A stretch of 64,000 nt of DNA from Porodaedalea pini (Eukaryota > Basidiomycota > Agaricomycetes > Hymenochaetales > Hymenochaetaceae). The notes under the pieces were generated by a model. The model was not told the origin of the DNA. It was given only the letters and a program-made list of their open reading frames with translations, and made no database searches. The position numbers and the translations under genes are program-made. The DNA lies in NCBI GenBank assembly GCA_002794775.1, contig NBAY01000007.1, positions 1-64,000 on the forward strand. Reading direction: 5' to 3'. Numbering within the stretch: the first letter of the stretch is position 1; every line of letters starts with the position of its first letter. Shown here piece by piece: positions 22,206-33,499 of this stretch.

Positions 22206-23769
22206 CTAGTCATCCTCGAAACCATTTTCGAACAGATAGTTCGCAGCCATCTCCTCATTCTTGTCGCACGCGAAGTACGCTTCCAATACTACCTGGCGCG
22301 GGAAGCCGAGGGCCTCAAGCTGAGAAAGATGAGCCCGTGGCTAGAAAGAAACAAATGAAAATCAACATACTCTTTCTATGGCCGCTCGTTCCTCCGGCGT
22401 GACTTGCAGGACATGTGCGCCAGGTGGTATAGCGCCCTCGCCGCCCTCGCCTTCCTCAAGCCCACCTTCGCCACCCATCGCACCCAGAAACTGAAGCAGT
22501 GCATCAGGGTTCTGTTCGAGGTACTGGGCGAGGTTCGGATTTGACTGTGCGATCTGTTGAATCATAGGCTGCAGAAGCGCCGGGTTTTGCATCACTAAAT
22601 TGCGAAGTTGCCCGAGTTGGGGCTCGCCACCGAGACTCTCAAGCCCTGCCGCAGTTGGTCCCATACCGGCTGCACCGGCAGGAAGACCTCCACCGCCCTG
22701 TTGCTGCTGCTGCTGCTGCTGCTGAGCGAGCTACGAATGTCTTTAGTATGCATCGCGAGAAATAGGCTAGGGACAACTTACCTGGAATAGGTTCTGAGGT
22801 GCGGCTGGCTGTGCAGCGGGGGTCGCTGCTGGTCGGGCCGGTGCAAGTGCAGAAGCAGGTTGAGCAGCTGGAGCCGGAGTAGCTCCAGTTGCAGCTTGCA
22901 GAGGAGGCACCCCAGTTGCAGGAGCAGCCGGAGCAGGAGCAGCCGGAGCCGGAGCAGCAGCCGTAGATGATTCCGCCTCAAGGTGCGCCGGAATGCCCTT
23001 CACGCGAAAGTATAGGTGAGTAAATCCATGAAAGTGACAATCTACATCCTTTACTGACATTCATGAGGTATTCAACCGCTCTGTCAGGGTTGTTGAAGCT
23101 AGCTTTAAGAGCCTTCATCACCTGTGCCCGCTCGAAGCCCATCTCTATCATATTCTGGATCGTTGCCTGGAGAGCATCACCGGACAAGAATGAGCTCGTG
23201 TCACCAAATGCACGATCCTGGGACGCCGTAGCCGCAGGCGCTGGAGTTGATGGAGCCGCGGTGGGTGTTGCTGGAGCGGGTGCAGGAACAGCGGGTGCAG
23301 AGGTAGCAGGTACGGGCGCGGGCGTTGGTTCCGGGGCCTTCGCTGCTGTTGTCGATGGTGGAGCGGCAACCGGCGGTGCAGCCTTGGGCTAAAAGTTGAC
23401 GTTATGAAATGATTTTAAGGTACGCTTAGGACGTGGCACACCTTCGAGACCATCAATACAATGAAGTCGGTTTTCTTTATGTTGTAGGACTTAAGCTGTT
23501 CCGCATCCTGAAGTATCTTGCCTATATATGCGTCAGATAAAATAATTAAACTCCTAACGCTACCACACCGGAATAGATGAGCTTTTGTAGCTCGACTGCG
23601 TGCGAGTGCTCCTCAAATATTCTCTGCTTGAGTTTGGCGACTGTGTCCTCCTCCTCCACACCATCGATCTACGGAAACATTGTGTGAGAACACGCAATCT
23701 TGTCGGCGAATTTGACAATGAGCTGACCTTAAAGACCTTCCCTTGAAGATTTTTGATTGTGAGTTCCAT
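22206..23769 (-). CDS. RAD23: UV excision repair protein RAD23 (413 aa)
   Basis: Seven exons join in one frame: 23769-23728, 23668-23569, 23521-23442, 23388-23059, 22997-22782, 22730-22371 and 22319-22206 (1242 nt). Domains in order: an N-terminal ubiquitin-like domain (1-74, starting [13 protein letters not shown]); UBA1 near 140-184 ([19 protein letters not shown]); an Ala/Pro-rich linker; a short Gln run; the XPC/Rad4-binding domain near 285-340 ([19 protein letters not shown]); and C-terminal UBA2 ([18 protein letters not shown] ... FENGFEDD). This is the complete RAD23 architecture. The protein carries ubiquitinated cargo to the proteasome through its UBL and stabilises Rad4 in nucleotide excision repair. 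It diverges from the LRR gene across 214 bp. Confidence 0.96.
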
Positions 23770-23983
23770 CCCTGCTTGACGTTGTGTCTAAGGAGTTCGT
23801 GGTAAGAGGAAGAAAGAGGCTGCTCGTAGCTCAGCGAATCTTAGACGAGACTGACGCGTCTGTGGCGCTTGTGCGACACACCTTCCTTATATGGACTATT
23901 ACTATTTCGCAGAATATTAATGGCTTCAGACACGCCGACACGGCTAGTTCAGACTTGCTAGCTTGCTACCCGTCGAGCTCGAC
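23770..23983. promoter_or_regulatory. 214 bp bidirectional upstream region (RAD23 / LRR protein)
   Basis: RAD23 starts leftward at 23769 and the LRR protein rightward at 23984. No clear TATA box was seen. The short shared interval suggests a common promoter, which is inference from distance only. Confidence 0.5.
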
Positions 23984-26086
23984 ATGGAACACGAACCCGG
24001 AGACGACTTCATACGACGGACAGCGGCATTTATCAGAGACAACGAAGTCAGACTTGCTCAAGCCGGCGTCAGTCGAAGGCGTAAGGCGCAGAGCCTCCCG
24101 AGTACTTCTATATTCAATCCGCTTGGATGGGTCGGTCTCGCAGAGGGAAATGCGCCGCAGAGCCCAGTCGTGCTGTCTATAGACACGCATCATCTATTCT
24201 ACCTACTCATGCGCCTCGAGGCGCTCAGCATCGATGTCGGCACGCTTGATGTCCAAGTCGAGGACCTTTCGCGTCCCCTCAGCTATATACATCTTGGCCT
24301 CGACAAGGACAAGTCCGACACACTTTCTATCGCAGAATCTTTTCGCTCGTCTCTCTCTGCCGTTTCTAGACTTTCTCTAGGTGCTGCTTGGTGGGGAAGG
24401 ACGGACCCTCGTAGTGTCGAGGCCGAGTTGAAGTACATATATAGTGCCTTTACCAAGTTACCTGCACTGTCCGTAGGCGCGCCTGGTCCAAAAGTCATTG
24501 CGGAACTGGCTCAGGACCCTCCTTTGGATAGCGCTATCCCGCTCGACTCGTTTAAGATGCTATTGAGCCTGGAATGCACGGATGTTGACCCCCGTGCGTT
24601 GCTTGGATGGGATAAGTTAGCGGAATCCCTCAGGAGCCTGACGATAAAGAGAAGCGGCCTGGACGACCCAGCACTTATCTTCCTCGATGCTGTCGTGGAC
24701 GATCAGCTGAGGAGAGAAGGCGATGCAACGAGGTCAAGGATACGCAAATTGGGACATCGCGAGTCGTCGCGTGTGTTTCATAGCTCAAATTTGCCTGAGA
24801 CAGTGCAGGAGGAATCCGAGGATGACTTGTCAGAGGAATCGCCATCCTCCTCACCCTTACTATCGCGGTTGTCGCCTCTCAAATGGGCCTTTTTGAAGCA
24901 TCTCTCACTTGCTGATAACGCGCTCACCGCCTTACCGACCTCCATGCTCCCCGCGCTGACCTCTCTCACCCATCTTGACCTTTCTTCGAACCTCCTCGTA
25001 TCCATTCCACCTCTTTCTGCACTATACAACCTTATATCTCTCAACCTCTCCGACAACATGATCGACTCCGTTCTGGGTATCTACACAAAGCTAGGACAGG
25101 TCCTTGTCCTTAACCTCGCACGCAACCGGCTAGACTCGCTCTGCGGGCTCGAGCGGCTCATGGCATTGGAGCGCGTCGACTTGCGACATAACCTCCTCGA
25201 CGAGAGTGCCGAGGTAGGCCGGCTCGCCGTGCTCCCGAACATAACAGAGGTGTGGATCGAGGGCAATCCTTTCATAGAGGCGGAAGAGAATTATCGTGTG
25301 CGATGCTTTGATCATTTCTGGAAAGAGGGAAAGACAGTTATGCTTGATGGATCATTGCCCGGCTTTTACGAGCGGAGAAACCGTACTGCACCCCCGCCCG
25401 AACAGATGTATGCACCTCGCATACCTGTCGCGCCATATTCTCCTCCTTCCCTTCCGGAAGGTGCAGCTGCGACGAGCAAACCACACACAGGTAGTCCGCT
25501 GTTGTCCTCCGGCTCTTCGTCAACCGTACCATCTCCAGCATTGCAACCTGTAGTGACGAAGCCAAGGAAGAAGCGCAACAAACGTATTGTAGCACTGGAC
25601 GGTGGTGACAGTGACTACCGGAGCAGTGAGGATGGCGGGAGAATAAAGGCGGAATCACGGCAAGGTGCTACTTCGAAGTCTCCACCAGAGACGTCCATGG
25701 CCGCCCTGGTCTTGCCTTCGTCGAAGGAGGTGCCCCTCCGGCAGTCGCGACACTCACGCTATCGGACTGAGATTGCTACACCCACCTCTCCGCCTGCCGA
25801 TGCGCTCTCTTCCACCTCACCGCGCTCGGTTACGGGCAGCTTAGGTCGACATGCAGGAGGAGGGCGACGGAATCGGTTGTCCGCATCTATGTACGAGCCC
25901 CCCGATACGGGCGGGCAAGAGCCAGGCATTGGTGTAAATGGCGAGGCGGATGCAACCGCGAAGCAAATGCGCGATGCCGAGCAATTCCGCGCGAAGATCG
26001 AGGCGCTGCGCGCTGAGATGGGCGACAATTGGCTGCAGGTTCTGAGTCAGAGCCAGCTCAGATCGGACCAGTCTGTGAAGCGCTAG
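23984..26086 (+). CDS. Leucine-rich-repeat protein (700 aa), nischarin / LKB1-interacting-protein-like
   Basis: A single uninterrupted frame of 701 codons. ATG at 23984 (MEHEPGDDF) is used because the seven codons before it begin with a non-ATG codon. Residues 1-280 form a helical region without a known motif. Residues about 295-435 are four to six leucine-rich repeats of the SDS22-like type (LKHLSLADNALTALP, LTHLDLSSNLLVSIP, LISLNLSDNMI, ALERVDLRHNLL), closed by a cap (WIEGNPFIEAEENYRVRCF). Residues about 470-640 are low-complexity Ser/Pro-rich with a basic stretch (KPRKKRNKR), and a short helix ends the protein. SDS22-type repeats bind other proteins, so a scaffold role is likely; partner unknown. 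No defect seen. Confidence 0.88.
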   Translation: MEHEPGDDFIRRTAAFIRDNEVRLAQAGVSRRRKAQSLPSTSIFNPLGWVGLAEGNAPQSPVVLSIDTHHLFYLLMRLEALSIDVGTLDVQVEDLSRPLSYIHLGLDKDKSDTLSIAESFRSSLSAVSRLSLGAAWWGRTDPRSVEAELKYIYSAFTKLPALSVGAPGPKVIAELAQDPPLDSAIPLDSFKMLLSLECTDVDPRALLGWDKLAESLRSLTIKRSGLDDPALIFLDAVVDDQLRREGDATRSRIRKLGHRESSRVFHSSNLPETVQEESEDDLSEESPSSSPLLSRLSPLKWAFLKHLSLADNALTALPTSMLPALTSLTHLDLSSNLLVSIPPLSALYNLISLNLSDNMIDSVLGIYTKLGQVLVLNLARNRLDSLCGLERLMALERVDLRHNLLDESAEVGRLAVLPNITEVWIEGNPFIEAEENYRVRCFDHFWKEGKTVMLDGSLPGFYERRNRTAPPPEQMYAPRIPVAPYSPPSLPEGAAATSKPHTGSPLLSSGSSSTVPSPALQPVVTKPRKKRNKRIVALDGGDSDYRSSEDGGRIKAESRQGATSKSPPETSMAALVLPSSKEVPLRQSRHSRYRTEIATPTSPPADALSSTSPRSVTGSLGRHAGGGRRNRLSASMYEPPDTGGQEPGIGVNGEADATAKQMRDAEQFRAKIEALRAEMGDNWLQVLSQSQLRSDQSVKR

Positions 26087-26704
26087 CACTTGCGCCGCAA
26101 GCAGCACATGCTGTCGTGCCATTGGGTTACTTGCTTGAACAGGCCTGTTAGATGTCTGTTTTCTTATAATAATAACGGACTTGTTCGGCCTTGTGTACAT
26201 TTGCTCTGTATTATTCTTGCTATTCGGATCCGTATACCATTCAAGTTATTCATGCTGTGCACGATAATGTGGACGTCGAAAGAACAACGTCGGGAAGTGA
26301 ATGTCCATTCAAAGAGTGTATTTCGTTGATCCAACCTTGAGCCATAATACACGAATACCCTCCATTAGTAATGAATGTATATAAGACACAAATTATGAAG
26401 GCTGAAGAGTCGAAACTGGGAAGAGATGCGACAACGATCAAAACTGAAGGAGCAAAAGTGCAGAGTGAGATAAAGGATAGAGGGGAAAGGGTAACCAGGA
26501 GGCGCTAGAGGTATTGATTGGCCATTCTGCAAAAAATATAAATGCAGGAAGGCGTGTAAGGCAGAGATGGGCATGATTCGACACATACATGTACGGGCGT
26601 GAACTGATTAAAAGGAGACGAAATCGCAAACGCAACGTATCGCACACATACACATAGCTGAAAGAAAACGTGAACCCGCTCTTGACGGGACATCTGCGGT
26701 CCGC
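26087..26704. other. Convergent intergenic region
   Basis: 618 bp between the stops of the LRR and ARF genes. No gene supported. TTCTTATAATAATAACG near 26160 is a plausible 3' end region for the LRR transcript. Confidence 0.45.
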
Positions 26705-27532
<828 letters not shown>

Positions 27533-27789
27533 GTTTGTCTCAGGCGAATTGTTGTAAAGAGCGGCAGGTGGAGGGATGCGCTGACTGGCAGGCTTATGGC
27601 GAAGAGTAGAAGCTGGTTGCGGTTGGAAGACGAAAGAGAACGACTCGGAAGGAGTGTGTGTGACGAATAGTCACAGCCATGGGCCTCAAGCACGTGATGT
27701 TATATTATATAATATCTACCCACCGCTCGTAGACTACCAACCGCTAAAGGAGCCCGAGAACAATACAAGAGAACGGACGGAGCGCGCTA
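27533..27789. promoter_or_regulatory. ARF6 upstream region
   Basis: About 257 bp between the ARF6 start and the 3' end of LINE copy 2. An AT-rich TTATATTATATAATATC lies at 27699-27715 and could be the core promoter. The LINE cuts off anything further upstream. Confidence 0.45.
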
Positions 27790-27847
27790 ATAAGGGTGAT
27801 TCGATACATGTGATGTGAGGATGCGAAACATGGATATGGGTGTAAAT

Positions 27848-30331
27848 TTATGAATGGTATGAAGGTGGTAGGTCAGAGAAGAGGGGCATAGCGTCCGGCG
27901 GGCGGTGAAATGAAAAGTACACAAATTTAAGTAGTAAAAGAAAGTTATTGGGACAGAACCATTCCGAAAAGGAGAGTGGTAAGATGCGTTGGCGAAAGAG
28001 ACCATTTCGAGTATGAGCGAAAAAAGTACAAACATTAAGGATATGACGGACATCATGCTTGGTGCAGAGAGGGTCCGGACAACGAGGTACGAGGTCTCGT
28101 CTATGCAAATTGAGCGTGTTAAGCATGATGCTTGTGGCGCGTCCCTGAACAGAGTGATGTATCTTCTTCTCCAGGGATAGCTTCAAAAACGGTCTGATCC
28201 TTCGGGTGGGTGTAAGGATAAATGAGGATGGTTCGATGATTGAACAATGACCGCGTAGATTGATGAGATTGGTTTTCCAGTCACGTATCAGGTCGAGTTG
28301 TACTCTCGCCGACAGGTTTGGGAGCGATTCAGGGATTGGAACACGGATAGGATTGGAAGCGGCATCTTTGGCCAGCTTATCAGCTTTAGAGTTGCCTAAG
28401 ACTCCATGGTGTGAAGGGAGCCATTGAATGGTGATATGCGATGCGTTATGGTGAAGGGCAAGAAAAATGCTGCATAGACATCGAAAGAGGATGATGAAAT
28501 CAGCGTTGCAAGAGTCATTTGTGAAGATGAGTTGGGTGCAATTAAGCGAATCTGTGACAATATGAATGTGGACTGGGGTGAAGCAATTTGAGAGGAGAGA
28601 GGATATATGTCGCATGGCTGCGATGAGCGCTTCCTGCTCCTTGAACAAGATATTCGAGTGAGAGTGCACTTCTGAGCTAAAGACAGCAAGTTCCTAGTGA
28701 TTGTGCATTATGACGAAGCCATGACCACCGCTATAGGAACCATCAGCATCAGGGATGAGGGATCCATCTGTGAAGATAAAGTACTGGTAAGGAGGAGGGT
28801 GGAGATAGAATGAGTTAAAAGAACAGATTGCACAAAGGCAATGTTGCTGAGAAGGAATAGGGGTGAGTGTAAGACACGAGTGAATTGGAATAAAAGAAGG
28901 GTAGGTAGACGACTTCAGAATGAGTGTGTTTGGGAGAAGTGACAATATAAGGTAACTTTTGTTGTTGTAAGCAAGATTTGAGTAAGAGAAATAGGAAAGT
29001 AAAAAGCACTGGGCAAGCAAACAAATGAAAAGATGTAAGGGAGGTATGGATAAAAAGGATTCAGCTATGGATGGGTTGATATTACTATGAAAAAGGGTAT
29101 GCAGAAAATTGTTCTGAATTGGTTGTAGAATGGATGTAATGAGCAGTGAATCAGGAAAAAGGACAGCACCATAAATGGCAACTGAACAAATAAGGCCAAA
29201 ATAGAGCATGTGGGCATATTGCAAGTATGCGCTGTTGGATCTATTGAAAAGAAAGTGACATTGATGGATAGTGGAAAAGGCCTTGTTGGCCTGAGCTTGA
29301 AAATAGAGTTTGGGGGAAAGATCAAACAAAAAAATGACTCCGAGCCATGTAAGGTGTCAGAGGGGGGTGAAGACTTGACCGTTTGGGAGGGATAGAGATG
29401 ACTCCGAAAGGCGAGGTTGTTCAAATAAGAAGTGAAAGTGGTGTGCTGCTAATTGAGAATGTGGGATAATATGAAGGAGTTCAATGGCATCGGGGTCAAT
29501 AGACAAACTGATGGATCAAAACGCTGAGTCTAAAAAATTGAACTGGTTATGCAGGCGTACCAGGTTGGAACAAATGCTGAGTGATTGTGCAGCAAGGAGG
29601 TGGTTGTCCATGTAAGCGAATAAAGGACGATGAGGACCAAAATAGTTATTATAAGAGAGAATAACATCTGCAGCAGAAAAAACAGAGATGAGTGGGGAGA
29701 GAGGGGACCCCTGGGGAACACCCTGATTGGGTTTGATGAAAGGGTTGGAAAAGAAATCATTAAAATGGAAAGAGATGGGTCTGTCTCACAACCAGCCTGC
29801 TAGAACGTGAATGAAATTGGGATGAACATTTGAACAAATGAGTTTGTTAAGAAGAAAAGAATGAGGAATGTTGTCGAAAAAGCCTTGAATGTCAATAGTT
29901 AGAATCAAAGTGATGTTGGTGCGAATGTGTTTGTGTTTAAGTGATAGATTGGTGGTTGATTCTCCTAACCGAATGAAAGGGTTGGAAAGAATAAAGGAAA
30001 TCAAATCATAGCATGCAGTAAGTGAGGAACGATGTTTCCAACACCCGTGCTGGGCTTCGGGAAGAAGGTTGTGTTGCTCAAAAAAGGGTTGCAAAAAATT
30101 GAAAAGAATGTGTTCGAAAAGTTTGCCAATAGTGTTGATGAGTGTAATAGGGTGGAAAGCCCTGGGGAGAGAAAAATCCATTTGTTTGGGTTTAGGAATG
30201 AACGTAACTAGTGATGTTTTAAAAGAGAGTGGGAAATGACCAAGGGCCAGGCATTTAGAAAAAAGATCGGCAAAAAAATGGCCTTCATGCTCAACTAGAA
30301 GGGATAGGTGGTGGTACAAGATGTGGTTGTT
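27848..30331 (-). pseudogene. LINE copy 2 ORF2, RT and RNase H part
   Basis: The reverse transcriptase runs from 30331 down: FIPKPKQMDFSLPRAFHPITL, then VFPRGPLSPHSS-like text in a shifted frame. The catalytic box reads AYMDNHLL (about 29603-29620) instead of YMDD, so the second catalytic Asp is Asn. RNase H follows (YFIFTDGSLIPDADG near 28770, then EEQ-like, DSLNC, IQWLPSHHGVLGNSKADKLAK near 28390). The C terminus has CPDPLCTKHDVRHILNVC. It ends at TAA 27848-27850. Stops lie near 29530 and 29400. Non-functional. Confidence 0.85.
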
Positions 30332-32069
30332 TGTTAGGGTCGGGCGAATGTTCCAATTCTTTAACCACGAAGGTGTTGCCTTCCGGACTGTATGGTCCTC
30401 TGAGTGGTGTATTACCGAGACGACTTTACTTATCTTCGACTGATCCCGTAACCAGCTTCTCCTTCGCTGCCCTTATCAGGTGGAACCTGAGGTTGGTATT
30501 GAAAGCACTTAGTTACAGCAGATAGGGGAGGTAATGCCCTAGAGGGTCAAGAGATGTTCGGTTATGCTGCGATGTTGTCTAGGAGGCAAACTGCAAGGCT
30601 TGGCGTAGCCGAGATGCACTCAACCAGACTTGGTTCTGTGGACAATGAGAGGAACCTTCTAAGCGTGGCGTAGCTGAGGGTCTACTCAATCAAAGTCAAT
30701 CCTTATTCAACTTGGGACAAATCCTCAACCCAGTGTGGGGCGGACTCGTTATTCAACCAAGGAGGATATTACACAGTGGTAATTATAGATGTAGAGGTAG
30801 GGGTAAGAAGTAGCAGTGTTCTGTAACCTTCTGAAAACCTTGAAATAAAGCGATAGAGAATGGGGATCTGGGGTGCTAGTTACTCGGCCTTATATAGCCT
30901 ACTGAATTTCTAATTTCTTTACGTTCTGTCCAACCAGATGCCCTTCTGTCTCCTTCCTATGTTTCAGGTGGCCGCAGCACTTGGCTGCTGCGGTGGGGAT
31001 GTATGCACATGTACTCCATCCAATGGTTTGCTTGTATTCTGCAATTTGGACTGCGGGTGTGAGTCACGTGATGTCTGCACATGCGCGCTGAAGTGCGAGC
31101 AGACTGATTTGGTAGTCGGGTTCCCGTGTTCTCCACATGCTTCGGTTTAATTAACTTCCTGCTTCTCCCGTGTGCTTCTATATCGGGGCTTTACTTCCCT
31201 GCTTCTCGAAGCGTCTTCCTCGGTTGTGGCACTGCATAGCCTATCGGGTTGCATTGCTGCGCTCAGGTGGTCCTTCTTCCCATTCAAATCCATTGGGGAT
31301 AACCATGTGGACCCATGGGTTATTCTTGGCTTGCCATTCAGTGTCAGGTCCATTCGGTGATAGGGCTGCTCCGCTGAGACATGTCTCCATTGTGAACGGT
31401 GGGTCATGTACTCCTAAGGCTAGAGTGATCTTGAACGTTCGTCTTCCTGACACGTGCTCGAATTCGTATAGCGTAATCGTGCCTGGATGCTTTATGTCCC
31501 TGAGGTATGCCCAACAGTGCTTGAGTGCTGTTGTTATATGTATCGCTATGTCATTCCCTTGTACTGGACTTGGGGTAGGTATTCGTATCATCATCTTGCA
31601 GTTCCTGCATTCTTCATGTGGCTCCTTATTGTATTGGATAACTGTATCCCATTTGTAGTTCTCCATGCCACGTTCTTCTTTACTGATGTGGACTTTATAT
31701 GTCTTGGCATCTCGATAGTAGATTGCCTGTCCTGTTTCAAAGTATGGGGATTGGCCTTCCCATTTGTGTGCTCATAATGTGACGTCCTGGTCCATTAATC
31801 CTATTGTCTTCAGGAGTTCTGGGACCTTCTGTGCTACGTTCTGTAGTAGCATGCACTTGGTGCATTGGGGATCAACCTCCATTGGTTGTCCTTTGCTTTC
31901 TTGATATTTGTGTGCCATGTCACAAGGTGTGACAGTGTAGTGTGACTGTGGCTGACGGATTTTTGCCTGGGCAAGTATCCGTCAAGATCAGGTGACCACG
32001 TAATCACGTGTATAATTAACGATGATCTGCCTTGATCGACGTTTCCGAATGTGCGAAAATTTCCTTTCA
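30332..32069 (-). mobile_element. 1738 bp TG...CA element (long LTR or non-autonomous LTR element)
   Basis: The plus strand starts TGTTAGGGTCGGG (30332) and ends CCTTTCA (32069). It is flanked by ttgtt on both sides (30327-30331, 32070-32074) and exactly interrupts the LINE frame between TSPGNN and HILYHHL. On the minus strand a TATA box (CTATATAAGG, about 30890-30899) lies near the end, as in an LTR. It shows no internal LTR pair and no terminal inverted repeat beyond TG/CA. It carries a decayed coding stretch (31241 to about 31890). Confidence 0.7.
31241..31890 (-). pseudogene. Decayed coding frame inside the 1738 bp element, unknown
   Basis: The minus-strand frame reads CTKCMLLQNVAQKVPELL, then a TGA near 31773, then AHKWEGQSPYFETGQAIYY, and continues to a TGA at 31241. 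The segment after the stop is 141 codons from a Met at 31666. It includes a CRNCKMMIR Cys pair and a TITLYEFEHVSG stretch. I recognise no family. It could be a gag-like or captured coding fragment. Confidence 0.4.
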
Positions 32070-32074
32070 TTGTT

Positions 32075-33421
32075 ACCAGGGCTCGTATCCTTGTCTATAC
32101 TGCACATGGCATCGATAACATTATTGACCAAAATCGTTGGGCTATCCCGGAGGGCTGGGAGATGAACAAGTTCTGGTGCTGATGTTAATGGAGGAAAGAA
32201 CATGTGATGAAACAGTTCAGATTTGTCGGATTCTGTTAGAGTGAATGTGCCATTTGGCATGCAGAGCGCTCTGATAGGTGAACGGCGCCGAGCAACACCC
32301 AGGAATTGATTGTGCCATATCAATTGTTGGTCCGAACATTGTAGTTGTCCACCGAAGTAGGTGTTCTTCGCTTTGGACATTTTGATGTCGAGCTGATGCT
32401 TGGATGTGGGACTTGGATTGAGACAATGCATGTGGTATAGACAAGAACATGTTTCCGACCACCAACTATTGGGGCCAAAGTACGTGCGCGACCTTTGTTT
32501 ACGAAGAAAGGTAGTTGCGAAGCCTGAAAAGGATTCCTGAAAGGAGAATAATAAGTTGTCCAGCGATGCTGCAGAATCGACAGTGGCCAAAGAAAATGAA
32601 AAAATTTTGGAGTTGCAAAATTCAGAAGTAAAAGTAGGTAGATCATGAGAGTGGATGGAACGAAGGGATGGCTTGGATGGCGCAGACATAAAATTGATGT
32701 TAAATGAAAAGCAAATAGAAACATGGTCAGAAGAAATGTCAAGTGAAAGGTCTGATATGCTAACTGTTTCGAGGAGTTGGGGGGAAAGGTCGTCTGAGGT
32801 GATGATGAGATCAATAATGGAGTATTTGTTGGAAAGGTGATGGAAATAGGTAGGTTGTCCAGGTGGGTTACAAACAGTGAGCCCTTGATCACTGATCCAG
32901 TCAGTGAGGGCGAGCGAATTGTTCAAATAGTCCATTTGAGAAGGAAGTGATCATAAAGGAGAATGGCAATTGAAGTTGCCTATGAAAATATGAGAAGGGG
33001 TGAGGAGATCTGGGAGATGATTCTTGAACTCATGAAGTGAAGGAGAATTGTAGATGTTCCAAAGAAGGACCGGGGTTAGAGGCGCACATGAAATGGCAAT
33101 GACTGACACATTCGGTGAAGGGGTGGAATGATGGTGTAGGGAGATGTGATGAATAATGTGGGAATGAACGTAGGTGCAGCAACGAGGTTTACCCATTGTT
33201 GGTGGTAAAAAAGCAGTATATGGAGTGTGGTTTCAAGAATTAAAGACTCTGGTTCCTGATGGAGAAATTTTAGAAGGGATAGTAGACTCAATGGTTGGGA
33301 TTTCTTGAAAACAAATAATGTCTGGTGCTGAATGGGTGGATGAAAAAGCACACAAAAGAAAATCAAAAGTCAGAGATGAATTGCAAAGGTTAAGAGAAAA
33401 AATGGTAAGAGTGTCAGTCAT
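32075..33421 (-). pseudogene. LINE copy 2 ORF2, endonuclease part
   Basis: The start is ATG at 33419-33421 (MTDTLTIFSLNLCNS), then FQEIPTIEST. The metal-binding motif that should read GDFN reads FIGNFNCH (about 32960-32985), so a catalytic Asp is replaced by Asn. IIDLIITSDDLSP and ISSDHVSICF follow, the last being the SDH motif of APE-like nucleases. The linker to RT ends at TSPGNN, where the 1738 bp element is inserted. Frame changes near 33200 and 32940. Confidence 0.85.
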
Positions 33422-33499
33422 AACGATCAATAAGGGGAACGATAATTGCATCGGGCAGGGCACTCGGCAGAGCGCGCACTGTGATTTCCTTGGCAGTTA

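Noticed and set aside
22767..23187. Separate small Ala/Pro-rich proteins on the minus strand
   Set aside because: They are exons 4 and 5 of RAD23 read without splicing.
23784..24182. 132-codon plus-strand frame overlapping the LRR gene start
   Set aside because: Different frame from the LRR gene, no recognisable domain, overlaps the RAD23/LRR shared promoter.
31147..31407. Plus- and minus-strand alternative frames in the 1738 bp element
   Set aside because: Only the frame through 31241-31890 continues on both sides of its stop with consistent protein-like text.
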